From positions 3,527,501 to 3,591,500 of the forward strand of contig LR746268.1 of assembly GCA_902729315.2 (NCBI GenBank): 64,000 nt of DNA. The letters are read 5' to 3'. Position numbers and translations under genes: made by a program. This document shows, in pieces, positions 10,144 through 22,371 of the stretch (the stretch's first letter is position 1; each line of letters starts with the position of its first letter). The notes under the pieces were generated by a model that worked only from the letters and a program-made list of their open reading frames with translations, had not been told where the DNA came from and searched no databases. Source of the stretch: Spirodela intermedia (taxonomy: Eukaryota; Streptophyta; Magnoliopsida; Alismatales; Araceae).

Positions 10144-13100
10144 ATGGGTTTCGCGCAACTCGTGATCGGCCCCGCTGGAAGTGGAAAGGTTATCGCTTCT
10201 TTTTTTTTCACCTCCTCTACTCTGGTTTACTTTCTGGTTCGTAAACGGCTCCAACTGGACCAAGCGTGTTCTATTGAAGCTCGCTTTTCACGAAAATAAT
10301 AATTATGGAGTCATGTAGGAGTAGAGTTCAAATTATTTTAATGTATGATGGCCAGAGCTTTGCTGCGCAAGAACTTAGTTTGTTCCATACTCGACCATAG
10401 CTTGGGCTTTGGACAAGTAATGATAATCAGAATACTAATGAGGCACAGCCGCTTATTTCTACGTAGAACTATCTTACGGGATATTCTTGAATTCTAACTG
10501 ATATCTTAGAAAATACGGATGAGCAAGAGCAGCCTATCCACGCGTGTGTTAGAGTCCGCAGACAGCCCGTTTGTTAGATAATCCCAATACGTTCCTTCAC
10601 ATCTAGGTATCCGATCAAGTAAAGAGGCCTGTGCAAATTTTAGTAAAGTTGTTTGCAAACTTCAGATTGGTTGTGGCTCGGTGAAACTTAACCTTTCCTC
10701 TCATTTTTCTACTTGGATCCATCCTCCAGTCAACATACTGTTCCAGCCTCTATCAGCACTGTGAGACAATGAGGCGTAGCATTCACATCATCAACTTGGA
10801 TCCTGCCGCAGAGAGTTTTGACTATCCAGTGGCTATGGGTGAGCGCTATAGCTTCTAAAAGTTTACCCAATTTTAGCACTTTTTTCTCATTGATGGAAGC
10901 TATTCTTTTTCCCGACTAATCTGACTTTCTTTGAACTCTTTCTCTTGCGTGTGTGCAGATATTAGAGAACTTATATCCCTGGATGATGTAATGGAAGAAC
11001 TTGATCTGGGTCCTAATGGGGGTCTCATTTACTGCATGGAGTATCCTTTTATTCTACTAATTTGCACCTTTGACTGAAATCTTGTTGTAACCAATGCATG
11101 CATCTTGCTTCTCTTTGTTGCAGTCGTTTTAAGAAGGAGGTGCTCCATGTTGACTTGTAATTCACTACTTTGGCATGATATGTAGGATTGATGTTATGCA
11201 CTTTCTCGGGAATAAAAAATATCTTCCTAAAGAATGATGACGAAGAAATATGTATAATTACTTTGATGGTCGTTTGGTGGTTGGCTGAGGGAACTGTAAT
11301 ATATGCAAGGTTTGAATTAGAGTGAAGGCTCATTGTTTTTTTGCCTAAGGACTCGTATAGGTAATTCATTCTCTAATCCAAATGTGAAAAGTTACTATAG
11401 CTTCAAAGCTGCCCACCTTGTTTACTTTAATATTTATGTATCTGTATAGACACTTATCTTGATTTCAAGCAGGTTAGATATTAGAGCTCCGATCAATTGG
11501 AAAATTCGTGGTGCATGTGTTCATAAAATGATCATGTTGGGATTATTGAAAGAAGTCAGATGTTGGGATTTTTTAGCATCCCTTCATTGTCAGCGATATT
11601 ATGTAATCTTCTAGTTGATAGTGGACTGGTAGCTCTTCCTTTGGATGGCATTAGTTTTTGCTGACTGGTAGCTTTCTCGTTTAGTTCGAGTAAACATTTC
11701 ATCATTTGGCTTGTCAATGTACCTTGGGCAAAGGATGCCCTTCTACTGTCACATGAGAACGGAGACTGGTGGGTACCCTAATTGTATTATTTTTGGTTAG
11801 GATTGGATACTCACAATGCCTGGAACCTGGACTTCTCCAGAGTTTCACTTTAATCCAATTGTACCCTGGTTAGCTAAAATTTCGAATTAATTTTTCGAAT
11901 ACTGTGGATCTACAGAATTAATGTGAATATGCTTGTGATAGCAGTGAAACATTTTCTAACAGTCTTACATGCTTATTGTTGAGTGAGCTGGGCTAAACTT
12001 TATGTTTGCCTTAAGCTCTAGGTCTTTGTCCGGGTTAGTTGGCTTATATACTAAAGTCAGAAAGTGAGAAAACAGAGTCGTGACCTACGAGCTCAACTTT
12101 GACTTGTTCTTATCTGTTGATGAAACCACTTTAGAATATTGGATTCCTTTAATGATCTCTGGACCCTGTGACTCGACCTATAAATATTCCACATAAAGAG
12201 CGGAATCTTAAAAAAGTCAATCTGACTCATATGAGCACCAACTCAATGAGCCCTGGTAGAAATGTTCTTTGACACGTGAGGAGCATGTCCAACTTTTACT
12301 TTTGTTTAGTTTCTCTTGCATTTATGACATAAAGATTGATTATATGACATTGTATGTCCCATTTTTTGGTTCGTTAATGTTTTGCTGAATTATCTTAGAA
12401 TACTGCTTCAAATCAAATGTGGCTTTTTATCTTGATTTTTCTTAGCGTGCTTTAGACACCTGGAAGAGAATTTAGATGACTGGTTGGAAGAAGAACTGGA
12501 AAACTACTTGGATGATGATTATCTTGTTTTTGATTGTCCAGGTATTTCCTTTTGCATGTAGACATGAATTCTTGTTCTCAGGGCGTCTTTTTTTTTTGAA
12601 ATGTTGTTTTAGGTAGTGTGTGACCTCCTTCACATAAGTTGCTTTGAATGAGCCGCTAAAAATGTTTCTTTGAGAGACACCAACATAGCTCACACTGGTC
12701 GAGTAGTCTCTCTCCTTGCAGTGCATCAAGAAGAACGGAACAGTGAGATCATTGGAAAGGTCTTTACTGGTTGATGGGGATCATTTTTCATTGTGAGTTG
12801 TTGTCATGCGAATGGGTGTATATCTTTTTCTTTTTTTCTTTTTTTCTTTTTTCTTCAAGTTGGCCTCTTTCAACCGTGCTTGAATCATCAAAAACCTGAT
12901 TGGGCAATGTTATCCATTAGATTCTTTTTTGTTGTGTGAATGGCGAAAAGGATCGACATAAACTGACCATTCATCAGAGTGATCTTTAGTGGCAGATCTA
13001 AACAGGTGACAACCAGAACATTGTGGAGAATTTTTTCATTCCATCTCATTCTAATCAGAAAATTTAGGAAGATCTTGAATGCGTTTGATGAAGTTTAGTC

Positions 13101-16100
13101 AGAAGCAATGCTTTGTGGACGATGGAGTGCCATGACGTTTATTGTTATTTTCTGCATTCATGTACACTGAGTGTCAGAGAAACTAGGGTCCACTGTTTCT
13201 GTTGAATAGGGGTGGCGGTGGGGGAGGGGATTTATTTGGAAAATGAAGAAATGAAACTAGTTACAATACAGTTTCCCTTATGTTTCTGATAATTGCTTCA
13301 ACTGTAGATTCCTAGATTCTGTTGGTATTATTCATGTCAAAGCTGCTGTTAAAGTGTCAGCTGATCCCACCAGGCACCAGTCGTGAGCGAATGGTGTAAT
13401 ACTCTGTATTTAACTACGAAATGCCCAACTCAGTTCATTCAGTGCGGGACTACTCCAGAAATTATAATCTTAAGTAATAAAATTACCGCTGTCCAGCACT
13501 GTTATTCCCCTGATCTTGTCGCATCCCACACTCTGTTCATCTTTCGCATCTCTTCTCCACAAAAATGTTCCTTATCTTCTACTCCCCTCTTATATAACAG
13601 TTTCAAAAATGTTTGTTACCCACATTTCCCAAATATTCCCGTCTCTTCAGTCTGAATATTATTTGGAGCTGCAAGGTGGTAACCTGTGGTTACTGTTGTA
13701 TTCTATGAAGAAGTGTGCATTGTTCATTTGTGGGCAGTGTTCTTTACAAAGCGTGTATCATTTTAATCCATGATAAAGAGCATGCGAGGGACGAGCATAG
13801 ACAGAATTGAGACTAAGTTTCACCTCATGTTTCCTTGCATCATGGTCGGTTTTTTCTTGCACCCAACGTTGGCAGGACCTGGACCATACGTAAGTAAATT
13901 GGATGCTATTTATTTCCTTGTTACATTTGTTGATTCCCCCCATTTTCCTGGTAAATGATGAGTTCTTAGTGTCACATCTCTCAGATTTTATAGTGTCACT
14001 AGAGCAATGTCTCTAACTTGGTTCCTTCATTGGTCTACTCTTGATTACTAATTTTACTTTCTCCATGTTGTGGTGTCATCTGTGGTCTCTGGTGCATCCT
14101 TCATTGTTGTCAGTTTTCTGGAACGTTGTGACACGGGTTGGCAGAGGGCTGGCGTGACCTTGGCTGTTAGTGGTTTCAGCTGACTAGAGATAAAACAAAC
14201 TTTTAATGTACGTGCCATGCGGCTTTCAAAATCAGCAAAGTGGTCCTTTGGTTAATATGGAAATCGCTAAATTCATTTCTCAATCTCCCTGAATCTGGCG
14301 CAATAAATCTTTATTGAGGCTATTCATGTTGCCATTATTCTCTGATAGAAGATTAGAGGGAGCCTTCCCGGGAGAAAGAGGAGTTGGGGGATTGTTTTGG
14401 CGTCTCAAGCGAATTTAGTCCTATGGTTGACATAGAATGTGCACTTCAATAAATGAGAATCTTACAATAGTTGTAGACGCTATGGTGGTGATGTTCACCA
14501 AGGCTCTTTGTTAATTACAAAACGTACACCATGCTTATTTCTTATGCTGGAAGAATTGCCAATCCTTGCCTGGAAGAAAACTCTTGTCAAGGAGTTCTTC
14601 TGCTATTTTTTCAAATTGAAGTATTTACTTGAGATTCTTAAACTTTTCGGAATCCTCTCTTCATTGGTTTCCTGTTTGATAACTCCCTGCAGGTCAAATA
14701 GAACTATTTACACATGTTCCAGTTCTTCGGAACTTTGTGGAGCACCTGAAGCGCAAAAATTTCAATGTCTGTGCAGTTTTCTTACTTGATTCTCAGGTCG
14801 GTTTCCCCTTATTGTAAACTCTGTTTCATATTAATTATATATTAGCGCTGTGTTGCATTGAGATTGAGCTAAAAGATTTTTCTTCTGTACAGTTCATAAC
14901 TGATGTTTCCAAGTATATAAGCGGTTGCATGGCATCTCTTTCTGCAATGGTTCAACTTGAATTACCTCATGTCAATATTCTGTCCAAAATGGATCTCGTA
15001 AAAAACAAAAAGGATATTGAGGAGTGAGTAATTTTTTGTTTCTTTCATCTTGCCTTCACCAATTTTACTGTACTCATAATTTTTCCTTTTATTTTGTCTC
15101 AGTTACTTAAATCCAGAGGCCAAAGTCTTAGTCTCAGAATTGAATCAGCAAATGCCACCTCAATTTGCGAAGCTAAATAAAGCTTTGGCAGAGCTGGTAA
15201 GATGCCAATCTGACACATTTTCTCAATAGTTTTTTTTTTCGTTGCTTGGTTGCCATGTTATCAACGTCTTGAAGCCTATGCGACCAATTTCACATTTACA
15301 ATTTTTGAGTATTTTTATTTATTTTTTGAAACAAGAGTCTTTTCTCACACTTCCTGAATCTTTTAATTGATACTAGCTGCCTTCCCATAGATCATAATAT
15401 TCATAATACCCATGGCAGCTCGTTTTCCTTTGCTTCTTTCCCTCTCTCTATCTTTTCCTTCTCACTTATTTGTCGTAGTTTTTGAGGAAATCACCCGCAA
15501 TGTCAGTTAAGTCGACAATCCTTTTTGAGCCTTTGAAGCTGATATTGGTTTCTAGGAAAAGCTATCATTAGAGTGACAATTAATCAAATTTGAACTCACA
15601 AAAACCTTAATTCTAATTATAAAGAATTTACGAAAAATGTCTTCTATCCACATAATACCTTTAGATTTGGCTGACAGATAGGACACCACATCTTTCATAC
15701 TGTTCCAAAGATAATCCTTATCTACTTTTGTGAGTAGTCGTGTACAGATCCATGAAACATTAAGAGCCTTTCTTTATTAAACTCATGGAACGACCTTATG
15801 TCTATTATTTTGCATAATGAAGATGAAGATGAAGATGATGAACAAAGTAATTCAATTCACCGTTCATGTAAAGATGGGGACCAACGCACATGAGATCATA
15901 TATGGTGTAATTTGTGATTGCTTCCTCGCTTGGTAGATCTATTATTCAGTTTTAAGTACTCATCTTGACATCCTTTTTTTTGGCATGGCACTTGGGGCCC
16001 AGATTTTGTTCTATCGTGATACTAATTAACCGCCCCGTAATTTTCGCATTATAGATCTGCTTTTCTAAAAAACTGATCCAGCTTATTGCGTAACTTGTGA

Positions 16101-16649
16101 GCTTCATCTCTTTTATCCTGTTTTTTATGGATCAAGAATTAAATTTCTTCACCAGGTTGATGACTTCAGCATGGTGAATTTCGTGCCATTAGACTTGAGG
16201 AAGCAGAGCAGGTTAGTTGGTCCTTCTCAACTTTGTTCACATAGATATCAGTATTTATGTATATATGCTAGGCATTAGAGGCGGTATACATTCCACGAGT
16301 TGTCATATCAACCTGGGTACACCCTTCCCCACTCTAGATCTCGATCAGAGCAAAGGAAAACCAAAAGAGTACCCGGTTAAACCAAAATCAGGCTTCGGGT
16401 AAACTTGGCATCAGGATGCAGCGTAGCTTGAATAAAAGGGTGATTTTGAAGCCATATCCATATATTGCATCAAGCGAGCAATGGCTGATCAGAACAAACG
16501 TGTCTGGTTCAAAGAGAGAGAAGCAATGGCTGATGCCTTCCTTGATATCTTGCAGCATTCAGTACGTGCTCTCCTATATTGACAACTGCATTCAGTACGG
16601 AGAAGACGCTGATGTGAAAGTGCGGGATTTTGATCCCGAGGACGACTAG
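10144..16649 (+). CDS. GPN3: GPN-loop GTPase 3, complete, 9 coding exons
   Basis: Small GTPase of the GPN family, which acts as dimers in assembly and nuclear import of RNA polymerases II and III. Exons: 10144-10188, 10730-10838, 10959-11040, 12456-12541, 14693-14796, 14893-15023, 15103-15196, 16156-16211, 16556-16649. They join in frame to 801 bases, 266 residues, the usual length. Visible motifs are the P-loop GPAGSGKS at residues 9-16, NLDPAAE at about 38-44, the diagnostic Gly-Pro-Asn at 69-71, DCPGQ at 105-109 and SKMD (guanine specificity) at 173-176. The C-terminus ends in an acidic stretch, FDPEDD. Intron 1 falls between the Lys and Ser of the P-loop. It is divergent from the syntaxin and convergent with the MAT1 gene, with about 500 bases between stop codons. 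The match to plant GPN3 rather than GPN1 or GPN2 runs along the whole length. Confidence 0.95.
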
Positions 16650-17165
16650 ACACCGTCCACAGCAAGGTCATAACGGGAGCTACCACCCAGCGCCCTCATG
16701 ACTTCTACCGGAGCATGCATGCAGCCATTGGAGCATCTGATAGCTGGGCTTTGTCTTCGTTTCACTCATACGGGGGGGACAGGGAGGTGCCGGGGGGGGG
16801 GGCTGCTCACTGTATATTTTTAAGGTGGCTGCTTTACTTCTCTGGAATGGCTATCCAGACAAGACAAGCCGTATCCCACTTCTTCCTCTTTGAAAAGGCT
16901 AGTGCCCTTTCTCTCTCAACGCTTTTCTTCTCTGGATTAAGCCCTTAACAGTCAATTGCACTAAAAAATATAAAGGCTGAGTGCTTAATCACCGTACGTA
17001 TAATTGTATCACAAACAATGCATCTCATGGCCAAGAGAAAAAAATATGAAGGACAATGAAGCTCTGCATGGGAGAATATCAAGCCACCTTATGCTGTTTC
17101 TCACTTTTGCCTGGATGAACTATCATACTAGGATCCACCAATCGGTCCTATTACACTGTTGTAGA
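16650..17165. other. Convergent 3' region of GPN3 and MAT1
   Basis: Both flanking genes end here, so this should hold the two 3' untranslated regions. It contains a run of about ten G at 16793-16802, where sequence length may be unreliable. No gene is seen. Confidence 0.5.
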
Positions 17166-20100
17166 TCATACACACATACTGCTGAATGCTTCTTCTAATG
17201 CCCGCTTTCTGCTCAACTCTGCAGTCCATCCTCCTGCCCTCGCACCTCTCTCAGCTTTAAGTCTTAGTGTTTCGACGTCGTCAATTGCACTTCCGTCCAG
17301 ACCTTCAATCCCACCTCGGACAGGAATGGGCTGCAGAGCGCCACCAATTGGACGTGGTTGCACAAATGCACCGCCGGGCAGAGCAGTAGGAGCGTAGTGG
17401 CCTGAGGGTTGTCCTGAACCCTGCGGGATTCCAGTCAGGAGAAAATATACCGTTAATGTTCAAACACTGTACCTGTGACTATACTGAAAGAATATAACTA
17501 CAACAGAAACACTCGTAATCTCTTCTGAGAACGGGAAAAATAATGTCATGTAGACTATGTATCTTGATAGGAAACAATAATCTCTGATAACTTTAGCCAA
17601 AAAAAATTCTACGAACTGAACCCAAATTGATCCGATTGGCTGAATCGCATCAATAAAAATTGCTTTGATTGCCTTAGTTGACCAATTAAGTGGAAATCAG
17701 ACAACCTCACTTTAATGGAAATAACATAAAAATAGCGAAACACCAGGCAGTGTTCCAGAGGTGGCATGTGCCTTGGGGATGTGCTACGAATCAGGTTGGG
17801 ATCATCCTAAATTAGCACACCTGTTTTTCACATTAGGTTTGAAGATTTGTATTCCATTACAAGTGGGCATCCTCATAACGATAAATGGCAAAAACAGGTA
17901 TTTTAATATATTTTAAAAAGGTAATTCTTCCAAACTATTCTCCGCCACCAAACCCTGCATCTCCACGAACTATGATTTTTTCACAGAAAGAATTAATAAC
18001 GAAAACTCCGATTGCATTTGATCTCTGGTTTTCTAAAGTCCCCCCTTCTCTCTTTTCACTAAGTCATATTGAAAACATCAATCTTCAATCTTAACTAGGC
18101 TTTTTTCTCATTTCACATGTTTTTATGTATTATCCCATTTGATATGGGGGAAATCTTTTGCATCTCTATATGCCTCACACTAAAAGAACTGCCCCTTGTT
18201 GCTTCGATTTCCATCATGGGAGATTTATATTCACCAAGTACAGAAGCAGACTTGAAAGAACAAATGCCAGAAAAACCCATCAGCCTCCACCTTAGAGTAG
18301 TTTCACAGTTCCTTTTTTTGATCTAGGATTAAAATTCTGCATTTAATTCAGTCCGCTCAGATAGTCCCATTCTAAGGACAGTGGAGCCCCTAGCCTTAAT
18401 GGAAGCTTCCTATCTTAGTTGTAGCAGCACTGCTAATGATCCACCTTCTCCAATCCCAATTGCCGCAGTTTTTTGTTTCATAATTATGTGTTGCCCAAAT
18501 ACAATTTCCAGTTAATTGAATAACCATTAGAATGTCTAAATTTTCTGCACCTTATCTTTTTCAAACATTGCTGTAGTGTCACCAAATTCGAGATGACTAG
18601 AACATGTGCTGTCTGGACCAGCTTCCTACAAGTAATCTTCCAACAGTAGTGTCACTCAACACTGGGCAATGATTTTGTTCCACAACAAAAAACAAAAGGC
18701 AGAGATATAGGATACCCTAGTCTCAATCACACAAAGCTCTTGAAAAAACCATCGGAGCAATGGAGAAGCTTGTAGTTGAAACATAACTCACGACCCAGTC
18801 AAGTAATAACTATTCGGGCAAAAGGAACAAAATGTGAATGTAAAATGCCAATCTTTTATCCACAGAAAATACCAAAATAGAACTTTCCATTTTAATTTTA
18901 AAAAATTGGAAAATAAAAATTAACAAGAATTAATGCCAGCCGAATAAGCAAAGCTAGGGAAGGCTGTGGAAAGTATTAGGAGGTGTTTAGATCTGCATAG
19001 AATAAGCCAGTTGATATGTGGATCTACTACTCACATAATGGACAGAAGACAGGCACTGAAATACATCTGAATAAATGAGCCAACTAAGAAGGAGGCCCAT
19101 CAAATCAGAAAGAATCCAACTAAATGGAATCCCATCAAAAAGAAAGGGGATCTGACCACAGTCCTCAGAAATAACACAAGTCAACCTACTCTGGTGGGCT
19201 GTGGGGGTGGGGTTCCAATCTCCTGTCGAATATTGAAGAAAGCCATCACATCAGATGGAATTGAACTGAAATCAGTTGATTATTGAGAGATCAGCGGATT
19301 AGCCAAATCTTGTTCGGATTGGCCTTTTTCAAAAGTAGTGCTGCAATCAGAGGAAGAACATGAAAGCATGAGCTGCAGGAAGAGATTGGAGGAAGAAACA
19401 AAGGAGGAAAACGGTGGAAGATGGTGGAGAAGAAAAGGAAATGAGGATTAAAAAGAAGAGAGAAAACTCACTAGAGCTAAAACTGAATACTCGATAGGAC
19501 AAAATCTTACACTCTATCAAAAGAAAACACTCTGTCGCAGCATTGACTGCATTGGTTTTATCTCCATGAATATCAATTGACCATTAGAATACACCAGACA
19601 GTAGGCACACATCTTAATTGGGGAAATTGGCTCACAGGTTCGGAGTCATCAGTCTGAGTAGGTTGCCTCCTGCTTGCAAATGAAGCTGCCAACTCCTCAG
19701 CCTGCACATCTAGTGCACATTCTCTCAGAAAAGTAAACTTAGCAGCATGGCTAATATGCGAGAAATATGACGAACGAATTTAGAATACCCTTCGTGCTCG
19801 GGAATTGATTATTTGGTCAGCATTTTCCACTTGGTACTTGGCAATTTTGGCCTCAATGGCAGGAACGTCTATCCCTTCAATCAAATTGAAGGCTTCAAAA
19901 GAAAATACAGGACAGATGTTAACAGCAGTGTCTAATATCGGATCAAGGTACAGAACTTCTTCGTACATACTCATGTCTTCCACTTCTTCCAAGTAATCAT
20001 TGTACTCTCTTAAGGTAGGAAAATCGTCTTCCCTTTTGTTAAATCTGCATTTGTGAAAAGCTGGGAATGTATAAGCCAATCCCTGTGCTTCCGCATCAAA

Positions 20101-20867
20101 CAAAGGTGAAATACGAAAGAAAGCAAACAGTACCGGGAAACATTTCCAGATGGATAGTATAAAACGGAAAAATTCTTTCTGTTTCACCTAATGCCCGACT
20201 CCTGTTTTTTTGCTTCGGACAGCTGCTCCAGAAGAGATGACTATTGCTCTTTTGTCTGTAAATATAATCAGCCCTCCTCCCTCCTCCCCACAAAGGAAAG
20301 AGAAGAATCACCTAACGGTGAACTACATATGGAGACCATGGTATTAGATGGTAGGACAATAACCCGCTCCAGATGAAAAGCCATGGCTCTTCAGTTCTTT
20401 CGTTTTGAGTTGATACGATCATTGAATGCAAAAACTCATAGCGAACTAATACAAATGAGACAGCTTTCAGATTGGTCAGGAAAATGGTATTTGCTCCACG
20501 ACCGGTTGATCACCTGACTGGATTGCATTGTAGTTTGGGAAGATCGTGTTACACGAAGCATGTTCAACCCCCCATTCTAGTCGATGGATTTTAACCAACA
20601 AGGAGAGGATTACCCCGTGTTATCTTAAGAGTCTGAAGAAATTAGGATATTTAAGAGAGGAAAAAAGTGCCTGACAGATGATGTTCAGGAGCCGAAGAGC
20701 GCACGATCACCTGAACAACTTCCGACGAACATCTAAAAAAAAAAAGGCTGCAACGGAGGACGGTGGACGCCGGGAAGAGAGTGAGCGAGAGAGGCTTACA
20801 TGTTTGAGATCCTTCTCCGGATGGCCATCTCCTTGGCATACGCGTTGCTGCCCGACGCCGCCACCAT
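17166..20867 (-). CDS. MAT1: MAT1-type CDK-activating-kinase assembly factor, complete
   Basis: MAT1 stabilises the CDK7/CDKD-cyclin H complex, the kinase that activates cell-cycle CDKs and, within TFIIH, phosphorylates RNA polymerase II. Exons: 20867-20800, 20044-19971, 19892-19789, 19701-19636, an optional 19222-19190, and 17420-17166. The product is 188 residues without the optional exon and 199 with it. The start MVAASGSNAYAKEMAIRRRI joins in frame to FNKREDDFPTLREYNDYLEE, then FNLIEGIDVPAIEAKIAKYQ, the central MAT1 coiled-coil region. The end, RKRALEEAFSSMCV, follows a Gly/Pro-rich linker with QPRPIGG. The N-terminal RING finger of animal MAT1 is absent; the short form agrees with the plant homologues I know. 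The large last intron (about 1.8-2.2 kb) looks empty. Confidence 0.9.
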
Positions 20868-20988
20868 CGCGTTCCCCCGCAATCTTGCTTCCTCTTTCCA
20901 CGTCTACTGCGTCTCCTCGACCGCCGTTGGGACTCAAGATGCCGGTGCCACACCCCTAGCGTAACCCGTGATAGCCAGAGCTAAGACG

Positions 20989-21252
20989 ATGGAGCCCCAG
21001 GAGGAAGCCGCGCGAACAGGGGAAGAGCCTGGGTCCAATGGAGAAGGTTATTCGGGTTTCCCAGAATCCGAACCCAAATTCGCGTCTTTCCGAGAACGAA
21101 GATCTGGGGTCGTCAAGTTCTACCGCGCCATGAAAATCCTGAATCAAGGACTAGTACCCTTCTCCCCAGATGCCACGCCACGCTCCACTCGACTCGCAGG
21201 AGTCATTTTGAAAACCATTTATGAAGGTCTATTGCTTGTCGATAGGAATTGA
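20989..21252 (+). CDS. Unrecognised open frame divergent from MAT1, 87 residues
   Basis: The frame starts with ATG at 20989, 121 bases from the MAT1 start codon on the opposite strand, and ends at 21252. The predicted product begins MEPQEEAARTGEE, is acidic then basic (KFASFRERRSGVVKFYRAMK) and shows no signal peptide, membrane segment or domain I recognise. It might be the first exon of a gene, but I saw no good donor or continuation. It may also be chance coding in the GC-rich MAT1 leader. I do not assign a function. Confidence 0.25.
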   Translation: MEPQEEAARTGEEPGSNGEGYSGFPESEPKFASFRERRSGVVKFYRAMKILNQGLVPFSPDATPRSTRLAGVILKTIYEGLLLVDRN

Positions 21253-22371
21253 CGAGTTTTTGCGAGGGGTCGCGAGCCACCGCCTGGTCCTCGTGCATGT
21301 TGCATTTGAAAACGATGTGAACCAAAAACTTAGGCGAGATGGGGATGAATCCCCGATGATTGGGGTATTTTCCCAATCCGGTCAATAATCTAGAATTACG
21401 ATTATAGCGAAAAGCTGTTATCTCAGGTTATTTGGGGCCATATAGGGGAGTCTCATCAACATTTAGATCGAGAAGTGCGGCGTCTGACTCGAGAACATCG
21501 TATGATTGCTTCGTCATTGCTCTCACTTTGACAAGAGATGAGAACCGGATAAATAGTGACCTCCCTAAGGATTCAGTAAAAGTGCTGTCTTTGTGCCTCC
21601 AATTTGGCGTCTCATAGCAAGATCGATGTGTATCCCTACGCATTGGAAGGATTCACCCACAAAGACTACGGGGTTTAATTTTTTCGTCGAAAGTAGACCT
21701 CTCGTCCCGCTCCAGCCGGCCTTTGTACACTAGAGAGCGCGCTTATTCTGGGCTCCGTGGCTGCCCCGGCACGAGCGTCAGTCTCATCAAATGCGTGCCG
21801 CGTGCCGCGTGCCGCCGCTGGGGCGAGACGGCGAGACGGCGCTTCGCGTGCGGCGCCCACACAAGTTGTCGTTCGCTGGCAGCCACCAGCCACGCATGTG
21901 CCGAGTGGGGAGCGACCGCCCCTGCGCGCACACGGCGGCACCATTCGCGATGGGCAGCCTCGTCATGCGCCGAGCCCGCACAAGCCGTGTCTTTCGGCGT
22001 ATGCGGACCAGCAAGTCGCCCAGGGAACCCGCGCATGAAGTTCATGCCTTGTGAGCGGGGTAGGCTGGCCGTGCCGACCGTCGCTGCCCTCGTGCCGCAC
22101 GCGTCCGATTCCCCTTTTCTTCTGTGCCGCGCCGTCTCCGCCGTCACGGGCAAGGCGTCCGCGATCGGATTTCCGGCCTCTCGGCGCTGCGCTGCGCTGG
22201 CTAGCTGCGGCGCCTCCAATCGTGAAGTGCCGATCTGTGAACTGAGGCCAACCTAGGCGGGATTGCGCGTCCCTCCGCAGCCACCGGCGGAGTTCATCTT
22301 TTCGCGCCAAGAGCGGCGTGATACCTTCCCCCTCCGCAGCCCTCTCTCGCCCGTCGCAGCCCACGAGGACC
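21253..22371. other. GC-rich upstream region of the GeBP gene with short tandem repeats
   Basis: From about 21700 the DNA is strongly GC- and CpG-rich. It holds three tandem copies of cgtgccg at 21794-21814 and two of gcgagacg at 21823-21838. Several long frames overlap on both strands between 21723 and 22256, a usual effect of high GC; none matches a family I know. It should contain the promoter and leader of the GeBP gene. Confidence 0.5.

Noticed and set aside
9778-10263. 161-residue minus-strand frame over the GPN3 start
   Set aside because: Arg-rich shadow in GC-rich leader DNA, opposite the confirmed GPN3 first exon.
21723-22256. 177-residue plus-strand frame and several overlapping frames
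   Set aside because: All six frames are open because of high GC; composition is Ala/Arg-rich without motifs, and they precede the GeBP start.
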